From the NCBI GenBank assembly GCA_035577985.1, contig DATJZY010000189.1, positions 1 to 48,500 of the forward strand: a DNA stretch of 48,500 nt, written 5' to 3'. The stretch's first letter is position 1. The number at the start of each line of letters is the position of its first letter. Position numbers and translations under genes: made by a program. The stretch is from Candidatus Eisenbacteria bacterium. GTDB taxonomy: Bacteria; Desulfobacterota; Binatia; DP-6. Shown one piece after another: positions 9,274 through 17,374 of this stretch. The notes below the pieces were generated by a model. It ran no database searches, was not told the origin of the DNA, and was given only the letters and a program-made list of their open reading frames with translations.

Positions 9274-10794
9274 CTATCGCGCCGCCAGCGCGGCGAAGCG
9301 ATCGCCGCCCTCGGCGGGACGCACGAGCAGCAGGAGCGGCTTGCCGTCGGCGACCTTGGCCGCCTCGTCGCGGACCTGGTCGACCGACGTCACCTTCTTG
9401 CGGTTCACCTCGACGAGCACGTCGCCGGCGTGGATGCCCGCCTCGTCGGCCGGGCTGCCCGGCACGACTTCGGCCACCATGACGCCTTCGTGCGCCGCCA
9501 TCTCGCGCTGCGAGCGCTCCTCGGGCGTGAGGTCACGGAGCCGCATGCCCCACTTGCCCGACGCCGGCGCCTTCTGGTCGCGCGCCGAGTCGTCGGCGAG
9601 CTTCGCCACCTTCACCTCGACCGTCCTGGTCGCGCCGTCGCGGACGATCTCGACCGGTACCTGACGCCCGATCTCGGTGCCGGCGACGAGCGTCGGCAGC
9701 GCCGCGGAGTCCTTCACCGGCTTGCCGTCGAAGGTGGTGATGACGTCGCCCGGCTCGATGCCCGCCGTCGCGGCCGGGCTGCCATCGTTCACCTGCGCCA
9801 CGAGGGCGCCGTGGCCGTCGTGAATGCCGAGCGAGTCGCCGAGCTCGGGCGTGAGCTTCTGGATCGAGACGCCGAGCCAGCCGCGCGTCACGTGGCCGTG
9901 CTCCTCGAGCTCGGGGAGGAGGCGCTTCGCCTGGTTGATCGGGATCGCGAAGCCGATGCCGATGTTCCCGCCGCCCTGGCTGAAGATCATGGTGTTGATG
10001 CCGACCACCTCGCCCGCCTCGTCGAAGAGCGGCCCGCCGGAGTTGCCCGGATTGATCGGCGCGTCGGTCTGGATGAAGTCGTCGTACGGTCCCGCGCCGA
10101 CCGCGCGCCCCTTGGCGCTCACGATGCCGGCGGTGACCGTGTTGCTGAGGCCGAACGGGTTGCCGATCGCGACCACCCAGTCGCCGACGTCGAGCCCGTC
10201 CGAATCGCCGAGGCGCGCCGTCGGGAGATCGGCCTTGGCGTCGACCTTGAGGACGGCGAGATCGGTCTTGGGGTCGCGTCCCACGACCGTGGCCGAGAGC
10301 TCGCGACCGTCGCCGAGGATCACGGTGATGTCCTTCGCGTCCTCGACCACGTGGTTGTTGGTGACGATGAGCCCGTCCTTGCGGATCACGAACCCGGAGC
10401 CGGCGCCCTTCTGCGCGAAGCCGTGCTGGCGCGGGTTCGGGAAGCGAAATCCGCGCAGCCCGGGAAGCCCGGGGAACGGCGAATCGTCGTCGTCTTCGAA
10501 CGGGTTGTCGCCGGTCGCGCCGGCCTTCACCATCTGCGTCACCTTGATGTGGACCACGGCGGGCTCGGCCTGCGTCACCAGGGACGCGAACGAGCGCTTG
10601 CCCTCGCGGACCGGCTTCGCCTCGGGCTGGGCGGGCGCGGGTGCGGCGGCGGCCTGCGGGGGCTCCGCCGTGCGGGCCGCCACGAGCGGTGCGGTCACGC
10701 GCTCCGGCCAGGTCGTGCGGCCGAGCGCGAAGCCTCCGGCCGCGAGGGACACCGCGAATGCTCCCACGAGCATGGTTCGGATCGTCGAATGCAT
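9274..10794 (-). CDS. degP: Periplasmic Do-type serine protease (DegP/HtrA)
   Basis: This 506-residue envelope protease/chaperone degrades misfolded periplasmic proteins. A hydrophobic N-terminal segment (about residues 8-25) acts as a signal or anchor. The trypsin-like domain carries the catalytic triad His148 (TNNHVVEDA), Asp178 (DPKTDLAVLKV) and Ser252 (NPGNSGGPLFD). Two PDZ domains follow, one beginning near RGWLGVSIQKLTPEL and one near KWGMRLRDLTPEE. The ATG at 10794 has GGAGGAGG just upstream. The gene lies 96 bases downstream of the sensor kinase gene and in the same direction, an arrangement that suggests control by that two-component system, as with CpxRA and DegP in enterics. The family call is secure; DegP, DegQ and MucD orthologues cannot be told apart here. 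Confidence 0.94.
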   Translation of the reverse strand: MHSTIRTMLVGAFAVSLAAGGFALGRTTWPERVTAPLVAARTAEPPQAAAAPAPAQPEAKPVREGKRSFASLVTQAEPAVVHIKVTQMVKAGATGDNPFEDDDDSPFPGLPGLRGFRFPNPRQHGFAQKGAGSGFVIRKDGLIVTNNHVVEDAKDITVILGDGRELSATVVGRDPKTDLAVLKVDAKADLPTARLGDSDGLDVGDWVVAIGNPFGLSNTVTAGIVSAKGRAVGAGPYDDFIQTDAPINPGNSGGPLFDEAGEVVGINTMIFSQGGGNIGIGFAIPINQAKRLLPELEEHGHVTRGWLGVSIQKLTPELGDSLGIHDGHGALVAQVNDGSPAATAGIEPGDVITTFDGKPVKDSAALPTLVAGTEIGRQVPVEIVRDGATRTVEVKVAKLADDSARDQKAPASGKWGMRLRDLTPEERSQREMAAHEGVMVAEVVPGSPADEAGIHAGDVLVEVNRKKVTSVDQVRDEAAKVADGKPLLLLVRPAEGGDRFAALAAR

Positions 10795-10890
10795 CGTCTT
10801 CGTCCTCCTCCTTCGGGGGGTGCGTCGATCGTTCGACGCGGGAGGTACGGCGCCGATGTGAGGGGAGGATGAGACGAGGATTAGATGTCT

Positions 10891-12306
10891 CTAATCCGCC
10901 AGCGGGAGCGTCACGCGGAACGACGTGCCGCGCCCGCCCGGGCCGTCGACCACGCGGACGTCGCCGCCGTGCACGACCACGATCGAGCGCGTGACCGCGA
11001 GCCCGAGCCCGGTGCCGCCGCGGCCGCGGGCCGGATCGCCGCGATAGAAGCGATCGAAGATCCGCTCGCGATCGGCGGGCGGCACGCCCGGGCCGTCGTC
11101 GGTCACGTCCAGGACGGCCCGCCCGCCGTCCGCCTGCAACGCGATCGTGACACCGTGGCCCGCGCCGGAATACTTGATCGCGTTGTCGACGAGGTTGAAC
11201 ACGACGCGAAAGAGGAGCGGTTCGCTGCCGCGCACGCAGAGTGGTCCCGTGCCTTCCGCCGGGGCGAGCCCGACGCCCGCCTGCTCGGCGAGCGCGCGCA
11301 GCGCCGGCAGGGCGTCGCCGACCACGTGCGAGAGATCGACCGTGGTGCGCGGTACCTCCACCGCGCCCGCGTCGGCCCGCGCGAGGAAGAGGAGGTCCTC
11401 GACCAGGGCGATCAGGCGGTCCACCTCTTCGAGGCAGCTCTCGAGCACGCGGCGGCGATCGTCCGCGGCGCCCGGGGATCGCAACGAGACTTCGATCTCG
11501 CCCTTGAGGATCGTGAGCGGCGTCCGCAGCTCGTGTGCGGCGTCGGCGCTGAACCGCCGCGCCGTCGAGAACGACGCCTCGAGACGGCCCAGCATGTCGT
11601 TCAGCACGCCGGCCAGGCGACCGATCTCCTCGGGCGCGCCGTCCGCCCGGAGCCGTCGCGACAGGTCCTCGGCTTCGATCCGCCGCGCGGCGTCGACCAT
11701 CGCGTCGACCGGTGCGAGCGCGCGCGTGGCCAGCAGGCGGCCCCCGGCCGCCGCGGCCGCCAGGGCGAACGGCGCGAGCGAGAGCAGGATCAAGAGGAAG
11801 CGCGAGCGCGCGCTCTCGACCTCGTCGAGCGGCAGGCCGACCTGCACGACGCGCGCGAAGCGGCCGTCCTCGGTGATCGGAAACGTCAGCACCCGGACCG
11901 CAGACGCGAGCACGCCCGGCATGCCGAGCGTCTCGAAGGTCTCCCGCCCCGCCTCGGCGTTGCGGAGCGCCTCGGCGGTGAGCGGGAGCCGCGCGCGCCC
12001 GCGCGAGCCGAGCCGCGGGTCGGGGCGCCCGCGCGGATCGAGCAGCTCGAAGAAGCGGCGCGCGAGCCCCGGCCCGAGGAGCGCGTCGAGCGCATCGTCG
12101 AGATCGCCGCCGGGCGTCTCGCGCGTCGCGCTCGACTCGGCGATCGTGCGCGCGATGGTCGTGAGCGACGCATCGACGTTCGCCCGCAGCGCCCGGTCGA
12201 GGAGCACGAGCGCCGCCGCACCGAAGAGCACGAGGAGCGCAGCCAGCACGGCCGTGTACCAGAGCGTCAGGCGGGCGCGCAGGCTTCGGGGCCGGGGGAG
12301 CACCAT
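10891..12306 (-). CDS. HAMP-domain sensor histidine kinase
   Basis: This 471-residue inner-membrane kinase senses an envelope signal and phosphorylates the regulator encoded just upstream. Transmembrane helix 1 (about residues 13-36) and helix 2 (about 170-195) flank a periplasmic sensor of about 130 residues. A HAMP domain begins at ATRALAPVDAMVDAARRIEA. The HisKA box SADAAHELRTPLTILKGE carries phospho-acceptor His258. The ATPase domain has the N box NLVDNAIKYS, G1 DDGPGVPP and G2 GGTGLGLAVTRS. Its ATG shares one base with the regulator stop (TGATG), so the two are translationally coupled. The open frame extends upstream of this ATG, but that part is antisense to nothing conserved and overlaps the regulator gene. 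Confidence 0.93.
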   Translation of the reverse strand: MVLPRPRSLRARLTLWYTAVLAALLVLFGAAALVLLDRALRANVDASLTTIARTIAESSATRETPGGDLDDALDALLGPGLARRFFELLDPRGRPDPRLGSRGRARLPLTAEALRNAEAGRETFETLGMPGVLASAVRVLTFPITEDGRFARVVQVGLPLDEVESARSRFLLILLSLAPFALAAAAAGGRLLATRALAPVDAMVDAARRIEAEDLSRRLRADGAPEEIGRLAGVLNDMLGRLEASFSTARRFSADAAHELRTPLTILKGEIEVSLRSPGAADDRRRVLESCLEEVDRLIALVEDLLFLARADAGAVEVPRTTVDLSHVVGDALPALRALAEQAGVGLAPAEGTGPLCVRGSEPLLFRVVFNLVDNAIKYSGAGHGVTIALQADGGRAVLDVTDDGPGVPPADRERIFDRFYRGDPARGRGGTGLGLAVTRSIVVVHGGDVRVVDGPGGRGTSFRVTLPLAD

Positions 12307-12983
12307 CAGGGCTCGGACGTCTTCAGCACGTAGCCGACTCCGCGCACCGTGTGCAGGAGCTTCGGCTCGAAGTCGGCGTCGATCTTGCGCCGCAGGTAGT
12401 TCACGTAGACGTCGATCACGTTGGTGAACGTGTCGAACTCGACGCCCCAGACGCGCTGGGCGATGAGCGCGCGGGAGAGGACACGGCCGCGGTTGCGCAG
12501 GAAGAACTCGAGCAGCGCGTGCTCGCGGGCCGTGAGCTCGATCCGCTTGCCCGCGCGCGTGACCTCGCGCGTGACGGGATCGAGCGTCAGGTCGGCCAGC
12601 GAGAGCGCCGGCGTGGCCGAAGGCGCTCCGCGCCGGAGCAGCGCCCGCACGCGGGCCAGCAGCTCCTCGACCGCGAAGGGCTTGGTCAGGTAGTCGTCCG
12701 CCCCGACGTCGAGGCCGGTCACCTTGTCCGACACCCCGCCGCGCGCCGTCAGCAGCAGGACCGGTACCGTCTGGCCACGGGCACGAAGCTCGCGGACCAC
12801 GCCGAACCCGTCGCGCTTCGGCAGGTTCACGTCGAGGACGACGAGGTCGTAGGCCGTCGCGAGCGCCTGCGCGAGCCCCGCCTCGCCGTCGGCCGCGACG
12901 TCGACGGCGTAGTGCTCGGCCTCGAGGCCACGCCGCACGAAGCTCGCGACCTTGGGCTCGTCCTCGACCACCAGGATGCGCAT
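12306..12983 (-). CDS. OmpR/PhoB-family response regulator
   Basis: This 225-residue DNA-binding regulator is activated by the neighbouring kinase. The receiver domain (residues 1-115) has the acidic pair Glu7/Asp8, phospho-acceptor Asp51 (VVLDVNLPKRDG) and the conserved Lys in YLTKPFAVEELLARV. The C-terminal winged helix (about 128-220) includes LTAREHALLEFFLRNRGRV and a recognition region ending in RRKIDADFEPKLLHTVRGVG, followed by YVLK. The gene precedes the kinase gene in the same operon and lies 47 bases after the ClC gene. The likely targets include the downstream degP gene, though no binding site was identified. Confidence 0.95.
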   Translation of the reverse strand: MRILVVEDEPKVASFVRRGLEAEHYAVDVAADGEAGLAQALATAYDLVVLDVNLPKRDGFGVVRELRARGQTVPVLLLTARGGVSDKVTGLDVGADDYLTKPFAVEELLARVRALLRRGAPSATPALSLADLTLDPVTREVTRAGKRIELTAREHALLEFFLRNRGRVLSRALIAQRVWGVEFDTFTNVIDVYVNYLRRKIDADFEPKLLHTVRGVGYVLKTSEP

Positions 12984-13030
12984 GGGCGCCGCGATGATAG
13001 CGATGCTCCGCGGCGGCCGCGACGGCCGGC

Positions 13031-14332
13031 TCAGCTCGCCCGGACGCGCGCCACCTCACGCTCCAGGAGCGACTCGTAGATCGGTCGGCTGCCGAGGACC
13101 TCGGCGACACCGTAGGCGGCGAGGCTCGCGACGAGGAGCGGGAGCACGCTGATCGCCGAGCCCGTCATCTCGAGCAGCAGCACCGCGCCGGTGAGCGGAG
13201 AGCGCACGACGCCCGCGAAGAGGCCCGCCATGCCCACCGCCACGGCGATCGGGACGAGGCCGGGGACGTCGGCGATCGTGGCCGACCAGATTCCACCCAC
13301 GCCCATTCCGAGGGCGGCCCCGATCACCAGCAGCGGCGCGAAGATCCCCCCCGGGGCGCCCAGGACGTAGCTCCCGATCGTCAGCACGATGCTCAGCGGG
13401 AGCAGCCAGGCGACCGCGGTCGCGGAGACCGTCCCGTCGAGCAGGCGCGCCGCGAACCCGATGCCACCTCCGGGCAACGCCGGCACGAACCATGCGACCG
13501 CACCCACGACCGCGCCCATCGCGAGGCCGAGGGTCCACGAGGGTACCCGCCTCTTCAGGCCATCGACGACGCCGAACGTCGCGAGCAGCGCGCGGTTGAA
13601 GAACGCGCCGAGGACGCCGCCCAGGACCCCCACCACGAGCACCGGCCACAGCATCCCCCACGCGAGCGGAATCCGATTGGGCAGCATCAGCTCCGGCGCG
13701 ATGCCGAGCAGGCGACGGCAGCAGAAGTCGGTCAGGATCGATGCCACGAGCGTGCCGACGTAGATCGGCGGCCGAAGCGGGCACTTCAGCTCCTCGACGA
13801 CGAACAGCGTGCCGGCGAGCGGGGCATTGAAGGCGCCGGTGAGGCCCGCTCCCGCGCCGACGACCAACAGCGTCCGCTGCTCGTCCGCCGTGAGCCCGAA
13901 GCGGCTCGAGATCCGCTCGGCCAGCCACGCGCCCATCTGCACGGTGGGACCTTCGCGGCCGAGGACGAGCCCGCCTCCGATGCCGAGGATGCCGCCTACG
14001 AACTTCACCCAGCAGATCGCCGCCGGCCACGGCGGCAGCAGGCCGCGCACCAGGCCCTCCACGTGCTGGATGCCGCTTCCGGCCGCCTGCGGCGCGAAGC
14101 GAGCCGTCATCCACACCGCCGTCGCGACGGCGGCGGCGCACAGCGCGACGAGAAGGAGAAATCCCGCCGGGCCCACGGGTCGTGCCCACGCCGTGAAGCG
14201 CTCCCGCGCGGCGAGGGCGTAGTCCAATCCCGCATGGAAGCCGACCGAGATCGCGCCCACGGCGAGGCCGGTCGCGAGCACGGCGAGCCAGAACGTGATG
14301 CCGGATGGAGTGGAGTCGTCCTCCGCGCTCAT
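13031..14332 (-). CDS. ClC-family chloride channel / Cl-/H+ antiporter
   Basis: This 433-residue membrane protein moves chloride and probably exchanges it for protons. The signature ion-path motifs are all present: GSGIQHVEG (residues 85-93), GREGPTVQMGA with the gating Glu127, GAFNAPLAGTLFVVEE, and GAPGGIFAPLLVIGAALG near the C-terminus. Glu181 corresponds to the internal proton-transfer glutamate of the E. coli exchanger, which favours antiport over a passive channel. There is no cytoplasmic CBS pair. The ATG at 14332 overlaps the stop of the upstream DUF4239 gene by four bases (ATGA), so the two are translationally coupled. The much longer open frame upstream on this strand is antisense to the radical SAM gene and is not real. 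Confidence 0.93.
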   Translation of the reverse strand: MSAEDDSTPSGITFWLAVLATGLAVGAISVGFHAGLDYALAARERFTAWARPVGPAGFLLLVALCAAAVATAVWMTARFAPQAAGSGIQHVEGLVRGLLPPWPAAICWVKFVGGILGIGGGLVLGREGPTVQMGAWLAERISSRFGLTADEQRTLLVVGAGAGLTGAFNAPLAGTLFVVEELKCPLRPPIYVGTLVASILTDFCCRRLLGIAPELMLPNRIPLAWGMLWPVLVVGVLGGVLGAFFNRALLATFGVVDGLKRRVPSWTLGLAMGAVVGAVAWFVPALPGGGIGFAARLLDGTVSATAVAWLLPLSIVLTIGSYVLGAPGGIFAPLLVIGAALGMGVGGIWSATIADVPGLVPIAVAVGMAGLFAGVVRSPLTGAVLLLEMTGSAISVLPLLVASLAAYGVAEVLGSRPIYESLLEREVARVRAS

Positions 14333-15084
14333 TTCGCGAGACGGCCGACGACGGCGAGCATCGGCGCGCTGGGGATTCGAATCATGCCGCCGAACGGATG
14401 GTCCAGCTCCAGTACGAGGAAGATGGCACCGCTCACCGACAGCGCCGCGGCGACCAGGCAGAGCGCCGTCGTGGCATTGGGCGGAGCGAGGAGGCTGAAA
14501 ACGAGAAAAATGATCACGAGCCAGGACACCACGACGACCAGCAGCGGCGGCGAGATCGAGGGGATCGCCTGTGCGACGAGCAGCATGCGAAGCTGGCCGA
14601 ACTCGACGGCGAGGGCCATCGCCTGCGCCTTCACCGCACGCTGGGTGTCGTCGCGCGGCGAGAGGCTCTGGAGGGCGGCGTACGTCGCGTCGCCCGCCTG
14701 CTCGTCGGGCTGGAGCTGCGCCACCGCGCCGGCCTCCTCCGGCCACATGCGACGGACCGCTTCCTCCACCAAAGCGTGCAGTCGAGTGCGCGCGTCCGCC
14801 GCCTCGGGTCCGTAGAGGGTCAGCAGCCGGTCGAGGAACGCCACCTTCGCGGCCATCTGCACCACTTCGGTCCGTTCGGTATCGAAGGACCCCTTGGCCG
14901 AGCTCACCAGCAGCCCCAGGAGCAGCGCGGTCATGGTCGCGATGAGGCCAATCGCGAGCTTCACGGCGTCCTTCGAGTCGGCCGCGAGGTGATGCTCGGG
15001 CAGCAGCCGCCGCAGCCGGGTACCCAGCAGCACGGCCAGGACGAGACACGTCGCAACGACGGCGCTGACGGGGAGGGTGTTCAT
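14329..15084 (-). CDS. DUF4239-type membrane protein
   Basis: The product is 251 residues and resembles the DUF4239 (bestrophin-like) family of unknown biochemical function. The N-terminal helix (residues 5-22) and a second helix (AIGLIATMTALLLGLLVSSA) are followed by a helical soluble middle and two C-terminal helices (PPLLVVVVSWLVIIFLVFSL and TALCLVAAALSVSGAIFLVL). DUF4239 proteins typically have DAVKLAIGLIATM-like and LDHPFGG segments, and both occur here (LELDHPFGGMIRI). It starts the run of five minus-strand genes and overlaps the ClC gene by four bases, so a role with anion transport is a reasonable inference but unproven. Confidence 0.82.
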   Translation of the reverse strand: MNTLPVSAVVATCLVLAVLLGTRLRRLLPEHHLAADSKDAVKLAIGLIATMTALLLGLLVSSAKGSFDTERTEVVQMAAKVAFLDRLLTLYGPEAADARTRLHALVEEAVRRMWPEEAGAVAQLQPDEQAGDATYAALQSLSPRDDTQRAVKAQAMALAVEFGQLRMLLVAQAIPSISPPLLVVVVSWLVIIFLVFSLLAPPNATTALCLVAAALSVSGAIFLVLELDHPFGGMIRIPSAPMLAVVGRLAK

Positions 15085-15152
15085 CCTGGATCCGGTGCGC
15101 GCGCAGAACTACAACTTTGCGTGCGGGTCGTCGAGGATCGCCGCCGTCGCTC

Positions 15153-15181
15153 TTGTGGGGGCCGCGAGAGCGCCATATATG
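15153..15181 (+). promoter_or_regulatory. Candidate sigma70-type promoter for the radical SAM gene
   Basis: TTGTGG at 15153-15158 and TATATG at 15176-15181 are separated by exactly 17 bases, a good match to housekeeping -35/-10 spacing in an otherwise GC-rich gap. The -10 ends 27 bases before the ATG at 15209. No experimental support is available. Confidence 0.45.
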
Positions 15182-15208
15182 CTCCCCCACCGCCAGGGAG
15201 GGCCATCG

Positions 15209-16717
15209 ATGCGCGTCCTGCTCGTACACCCGAGTCCGCTGCTGTTCTCCGAGATCTACCTGCGGCTCGAGCCGCTCGGCCTCGAGCGCGTCGCGTCCGC
15301 GATCCTCGCGGCCGGCCACGACGTCGAGCTCCTCGACCTGCAGGTCTTCCCGGCGACCCGCTTCCACGCCGCCGTGGCGAGCCGTCCGGACGCGATCGGC
15401 TTCTCGCTCAACTACCTCGCCAACGTGCCGGAGGTGATCGACCTCGCGCGCGCGGCCAAGGCGGCGCTGCCGTCGGTGCGCATCTTCGTGGGCGGCCACA
15501 GCGCGTCCTTCATCGCCGAGGACATCCTGCGCGACGCGGGCGGCGCGATCGACTGCGTGGTGCGCGGCGAGGGCGAGGGCGTGGCTCCGAAGGTCCTCGA
15601 CGCGTTCCGGGGCGGCCCGGCGCTCGACTCGCTTCCGGGCGTCGTCGCGCTGGACGGAGCGGGACCGGCTCCCCTGCTCATCCCGGACCTCTCGGCGTTT
15701 CCGCCGGCGCGCCATCTGCTCGGCCGTCGCAGCAAGTACTTCATCGGCGAGCTCGACCCCTGCGCCTCCGTCGAGCTGACGCGCGGCTGCCCGTGGGACT
15801 GCGCGTTCTGCAGCGCGTGGACGTTCTATGGCCGGAGCTACCGCCGCCTCTCGGCCGAAGCCGCGGGCGAGGACCTGGCGCGCGTCGAGGAGCCGAACGT
15901 CTTCCTGGTCGACGACGTGGCGTTCATCCGCGCCGAGGACGGCATGGCGATCGCCGACGAGGTCGAGCGCCGCGGCATCCGCAAGCGCTACTACCTGGAG
16001 ACGCGGGCCGACGTGCTCCTGCGCAACCGTGAGGTGTTCGCGCGCTGGACCAAGCTCGGCCTGCGCTACATGTTCCTCGGCATCGAAGCGATCGACGCCG
16101 AGGGCCTGAAGCGGCATCGGAAGCGCGTCGACCTTGGGGAGAACGAGCGCGCCCTCGAGTACGCGCGCGAGCTCGGCCTCGTGGTCGCGATCAACATCAT
16201 CGCCGATCCGGACTGGGACGAGCAGCGCTTCCAGGTGATCCGCGAGTGGGCGCTCGAGGTGCCCGAGATCGTCAACATGACGATCAACACGCCCTACCCC
16301 GGCACCGAGACCTGGCTCACCGAGTCGCGCCGTCTGAGCTCGCTCGACTACCGGCTGTTCGACGTGCAGCACGCCGTGCTCCCGACGCGGCTGCCGCTGC
16401 GCCGCTTCTACGAGGAGTTCGTGAAGACGCAGGAGGTGCTGAGCCGCAAGCACCTCGGGTGGCGCGCCGTCTACGACATCTTCGGCATCGTGATGCGCCT
16501 GCTCGCCCGCGGGCAGACGAACTTCATCCGCATGCTGTGGAGCTTCAACAGCGTCTACTCCGCCGACCGCCTGTGCGCCGACCACGCGCGCGAGCTGCGC
16601 TACCGGATGACGCCGCCGCCGGCCGCCCTGGGCCGGGCACCCGTGAAGGACGAGCTCTACATCCACCAGCCGACGGCGATCCAGTCGGACGCGGCGACGG
16701 CGAGCGCCGCGCCCTAG
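15209..16717 (+). CDS. hpnR: B12-binding radical SAM protein, probable hopanoid C-3 methylase HpnR
   Basis: The product is 502 residues. The N-terminal cobalamin-binding region (MRVLLVHPSPLLFSEIYLRL onward, to about residue 130) is followed by a radical SAM barrel with the 4Fe-4S motif CPWDCAFC (Cys194, Cys198, Cys201) inside RGCPWDCAFCSAWTFYGRSY. The C-terminal part (QHAVLPTRLPLRRFYEEFVK, ARGQTNFIRMLWSFNSVY) matches what I recall of HpnR, which methylates hopanoids at C-3 using SAM and cobalamin. The ATG at 15209 has AGGGAGG 7 bases upstream and starts the conserved domain; the longer upstream frame lacks support. No other hpn genes are in the window. HpnJ or another B12 radical SAM enzyme is the main alternative. 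Confidence 0.7.
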   Translation: MRVLLVHPSPLLFSEIYLRLEPLGLERVASAILAAGHDVELLDLQVFPATRFHAAVASRPDAIGFSLNYLANVPEVIDLARAAKAALPSVRIFVGGHSASFIAEDILRDAGGAIDCVVRGEGEGVAPKVLDAFRGGPALDSLPGVVALDGAGPAPLLIPDLSAFPPARHLLGRRSKYFIGELDPCASVELTRGCPWDCAFCSAWTFYGRSYRRLSAEAAGEDLARVEEPNVFLVDDVAFIRAEDGMAIADEVERRGIRKRYYLETRADVLLRNREVFARWTKLGLRYMFLGIEAIDAEGLKRHRKRVDLGENERALEYARELGLVVAINIIADPDWDEQRFQVIREWALEVPEIVNMTINTPYPGTETWLTESRRLSSLDYRLFDVQHAVLPTRLPLRRFYEEFVKTQEVLSRKHLGWRAVYDIFGIVMRLLARGQTNFIRMLWSFNSVYSADRLCADHARELRYRMTPPPAALGRAPVKDELYIHQPTAIQSDAATASAAP

Positions 16718-17208
16718 CGTGCCGCGCGGCGGGGCAGCGGCACGACCGCGCCGCGGGTCTCGCATGCAATGGCGACGGGTCCGCTCGGGGCGGCGTCGGG
16801 CCCGGCCGTCGCGTCCCGTCGCCCGCCCGCCGCACGCAGGCAGATGACGTCGGCGGCGTGCAGGACGACGGCGACGCTGCGCAGGACGTCGTCGAACGCC
16901 GTGCCCTCGTCGATCCAGCGGTCGAGGTTGGCGAGCGCGCAGCGCAGGCTCTCCCGCTCCGCCGGCGTCACCGTCACGATCACCGTCGAGCAACCCATGT
17001 GCAGGAGCACGTCCGAGAGCTCCGCGGAGCGGTCGCTCACCTGCCGCACCCACAGCGCGATCTGGTAACGCTGCCGCTCGTCGAGCGCCGCCTCGCCCGT
17101 GCGGTCCCAGAAGTAGGCTTCGAGGTCGCTCTTGAACAGGAACAGCCGGTCGATGGTGGCGTGCAGATCGAGCTTGGTCTCCGACACCCCGCCCATCATC
17201 TCCTCCAT
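16714..17208 (-). CDS. Hypothetical helical protein
   Basis: The product is about 164 residues and I do not recognise its family. The best-looking core is IDRLFLFKSDLEAYFWDRTG followed by a predicted all-helical region with RQRYQIALWVRQVSDRSAEL and a more hydrophobic stretch DVLRSVAVVLHAADVICL; the last 35 residues look disordered. Starts at 17208, 17199 and 17196 (ATG) or a nearby GTG are all possible; GGAGGAG sits inside the first codons, which would favour the 17196 ATG or the GTG after it. Its stop codon and that of the convergent radical SAM gene share the palindrome CTAG. It diverges from the large regulator gene. Confidence 0.6.
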   Translation of the reverse strand: MEEMMGGVSETKLDLHATIDRLFLFKSDLEAYFWDRTGEAALDERQRYQIALWVRQVSDRSAELSDVLLHMGCSTVIVTVTPAERESLRCALANLDRWIDEGTAFDDVLRSVAVVLHAADVICLRAAGGRRDATAGPDAAPSGPVAIACETRGAVVPLPRRAAR

Positions 17209-17211
17209 CTC

Positions 17212-17228
17212 GGGTCGACCCTCGACCC
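17212..17228. promoter_or_regulatory. Small inverted repeat, possible operator
   Basis: GGGTCGA at 17212-17218 and TCGACCC at 17222-17228 form a perfect 7-bp inverted repeat with a 3-base spacer. It lies immediately upstream of the minus-strand start at 17208, in the gap shared with the winged-helix regulator. It could be an operator or a small mRNA hairpin; in DNA this GC-rich a repeat of this size can also be chance. Confidence 0.3.
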
Positions 17229-17298
17229 CGGTTTCGTTCGCGGAACCACTCCCTGCTCCCACTCCAGCCCGAGATTGTACCCTGCGTGGTGGCATCGA

Positions 17299-17319
17299 GT
17301 CCTTCAATTGTCCTTCAAT
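17299..17319 (+). promoter_or_regulatory. Tandem 11-bp direct repeat upstream of winged-helix regulator
   Basis: GTCCTTCAAT occurs at 17299-17308 and again at 17310-17319, giving an 11-bp period, one helical turn. OmpR/PhoB-type winged-helix proteins characteristically bind head-to-tail direct repeats with this period, and the gene starting at 17375 encodes such a domain. It is therefore a candidate autoregulatory site. Confidence 0.45.
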
Positions 17320-17374
17320 GTGCGCGGGCCGATGGCTTGTGGCACGAACCCGTTCCGTCATAGGAACGCGGCTC

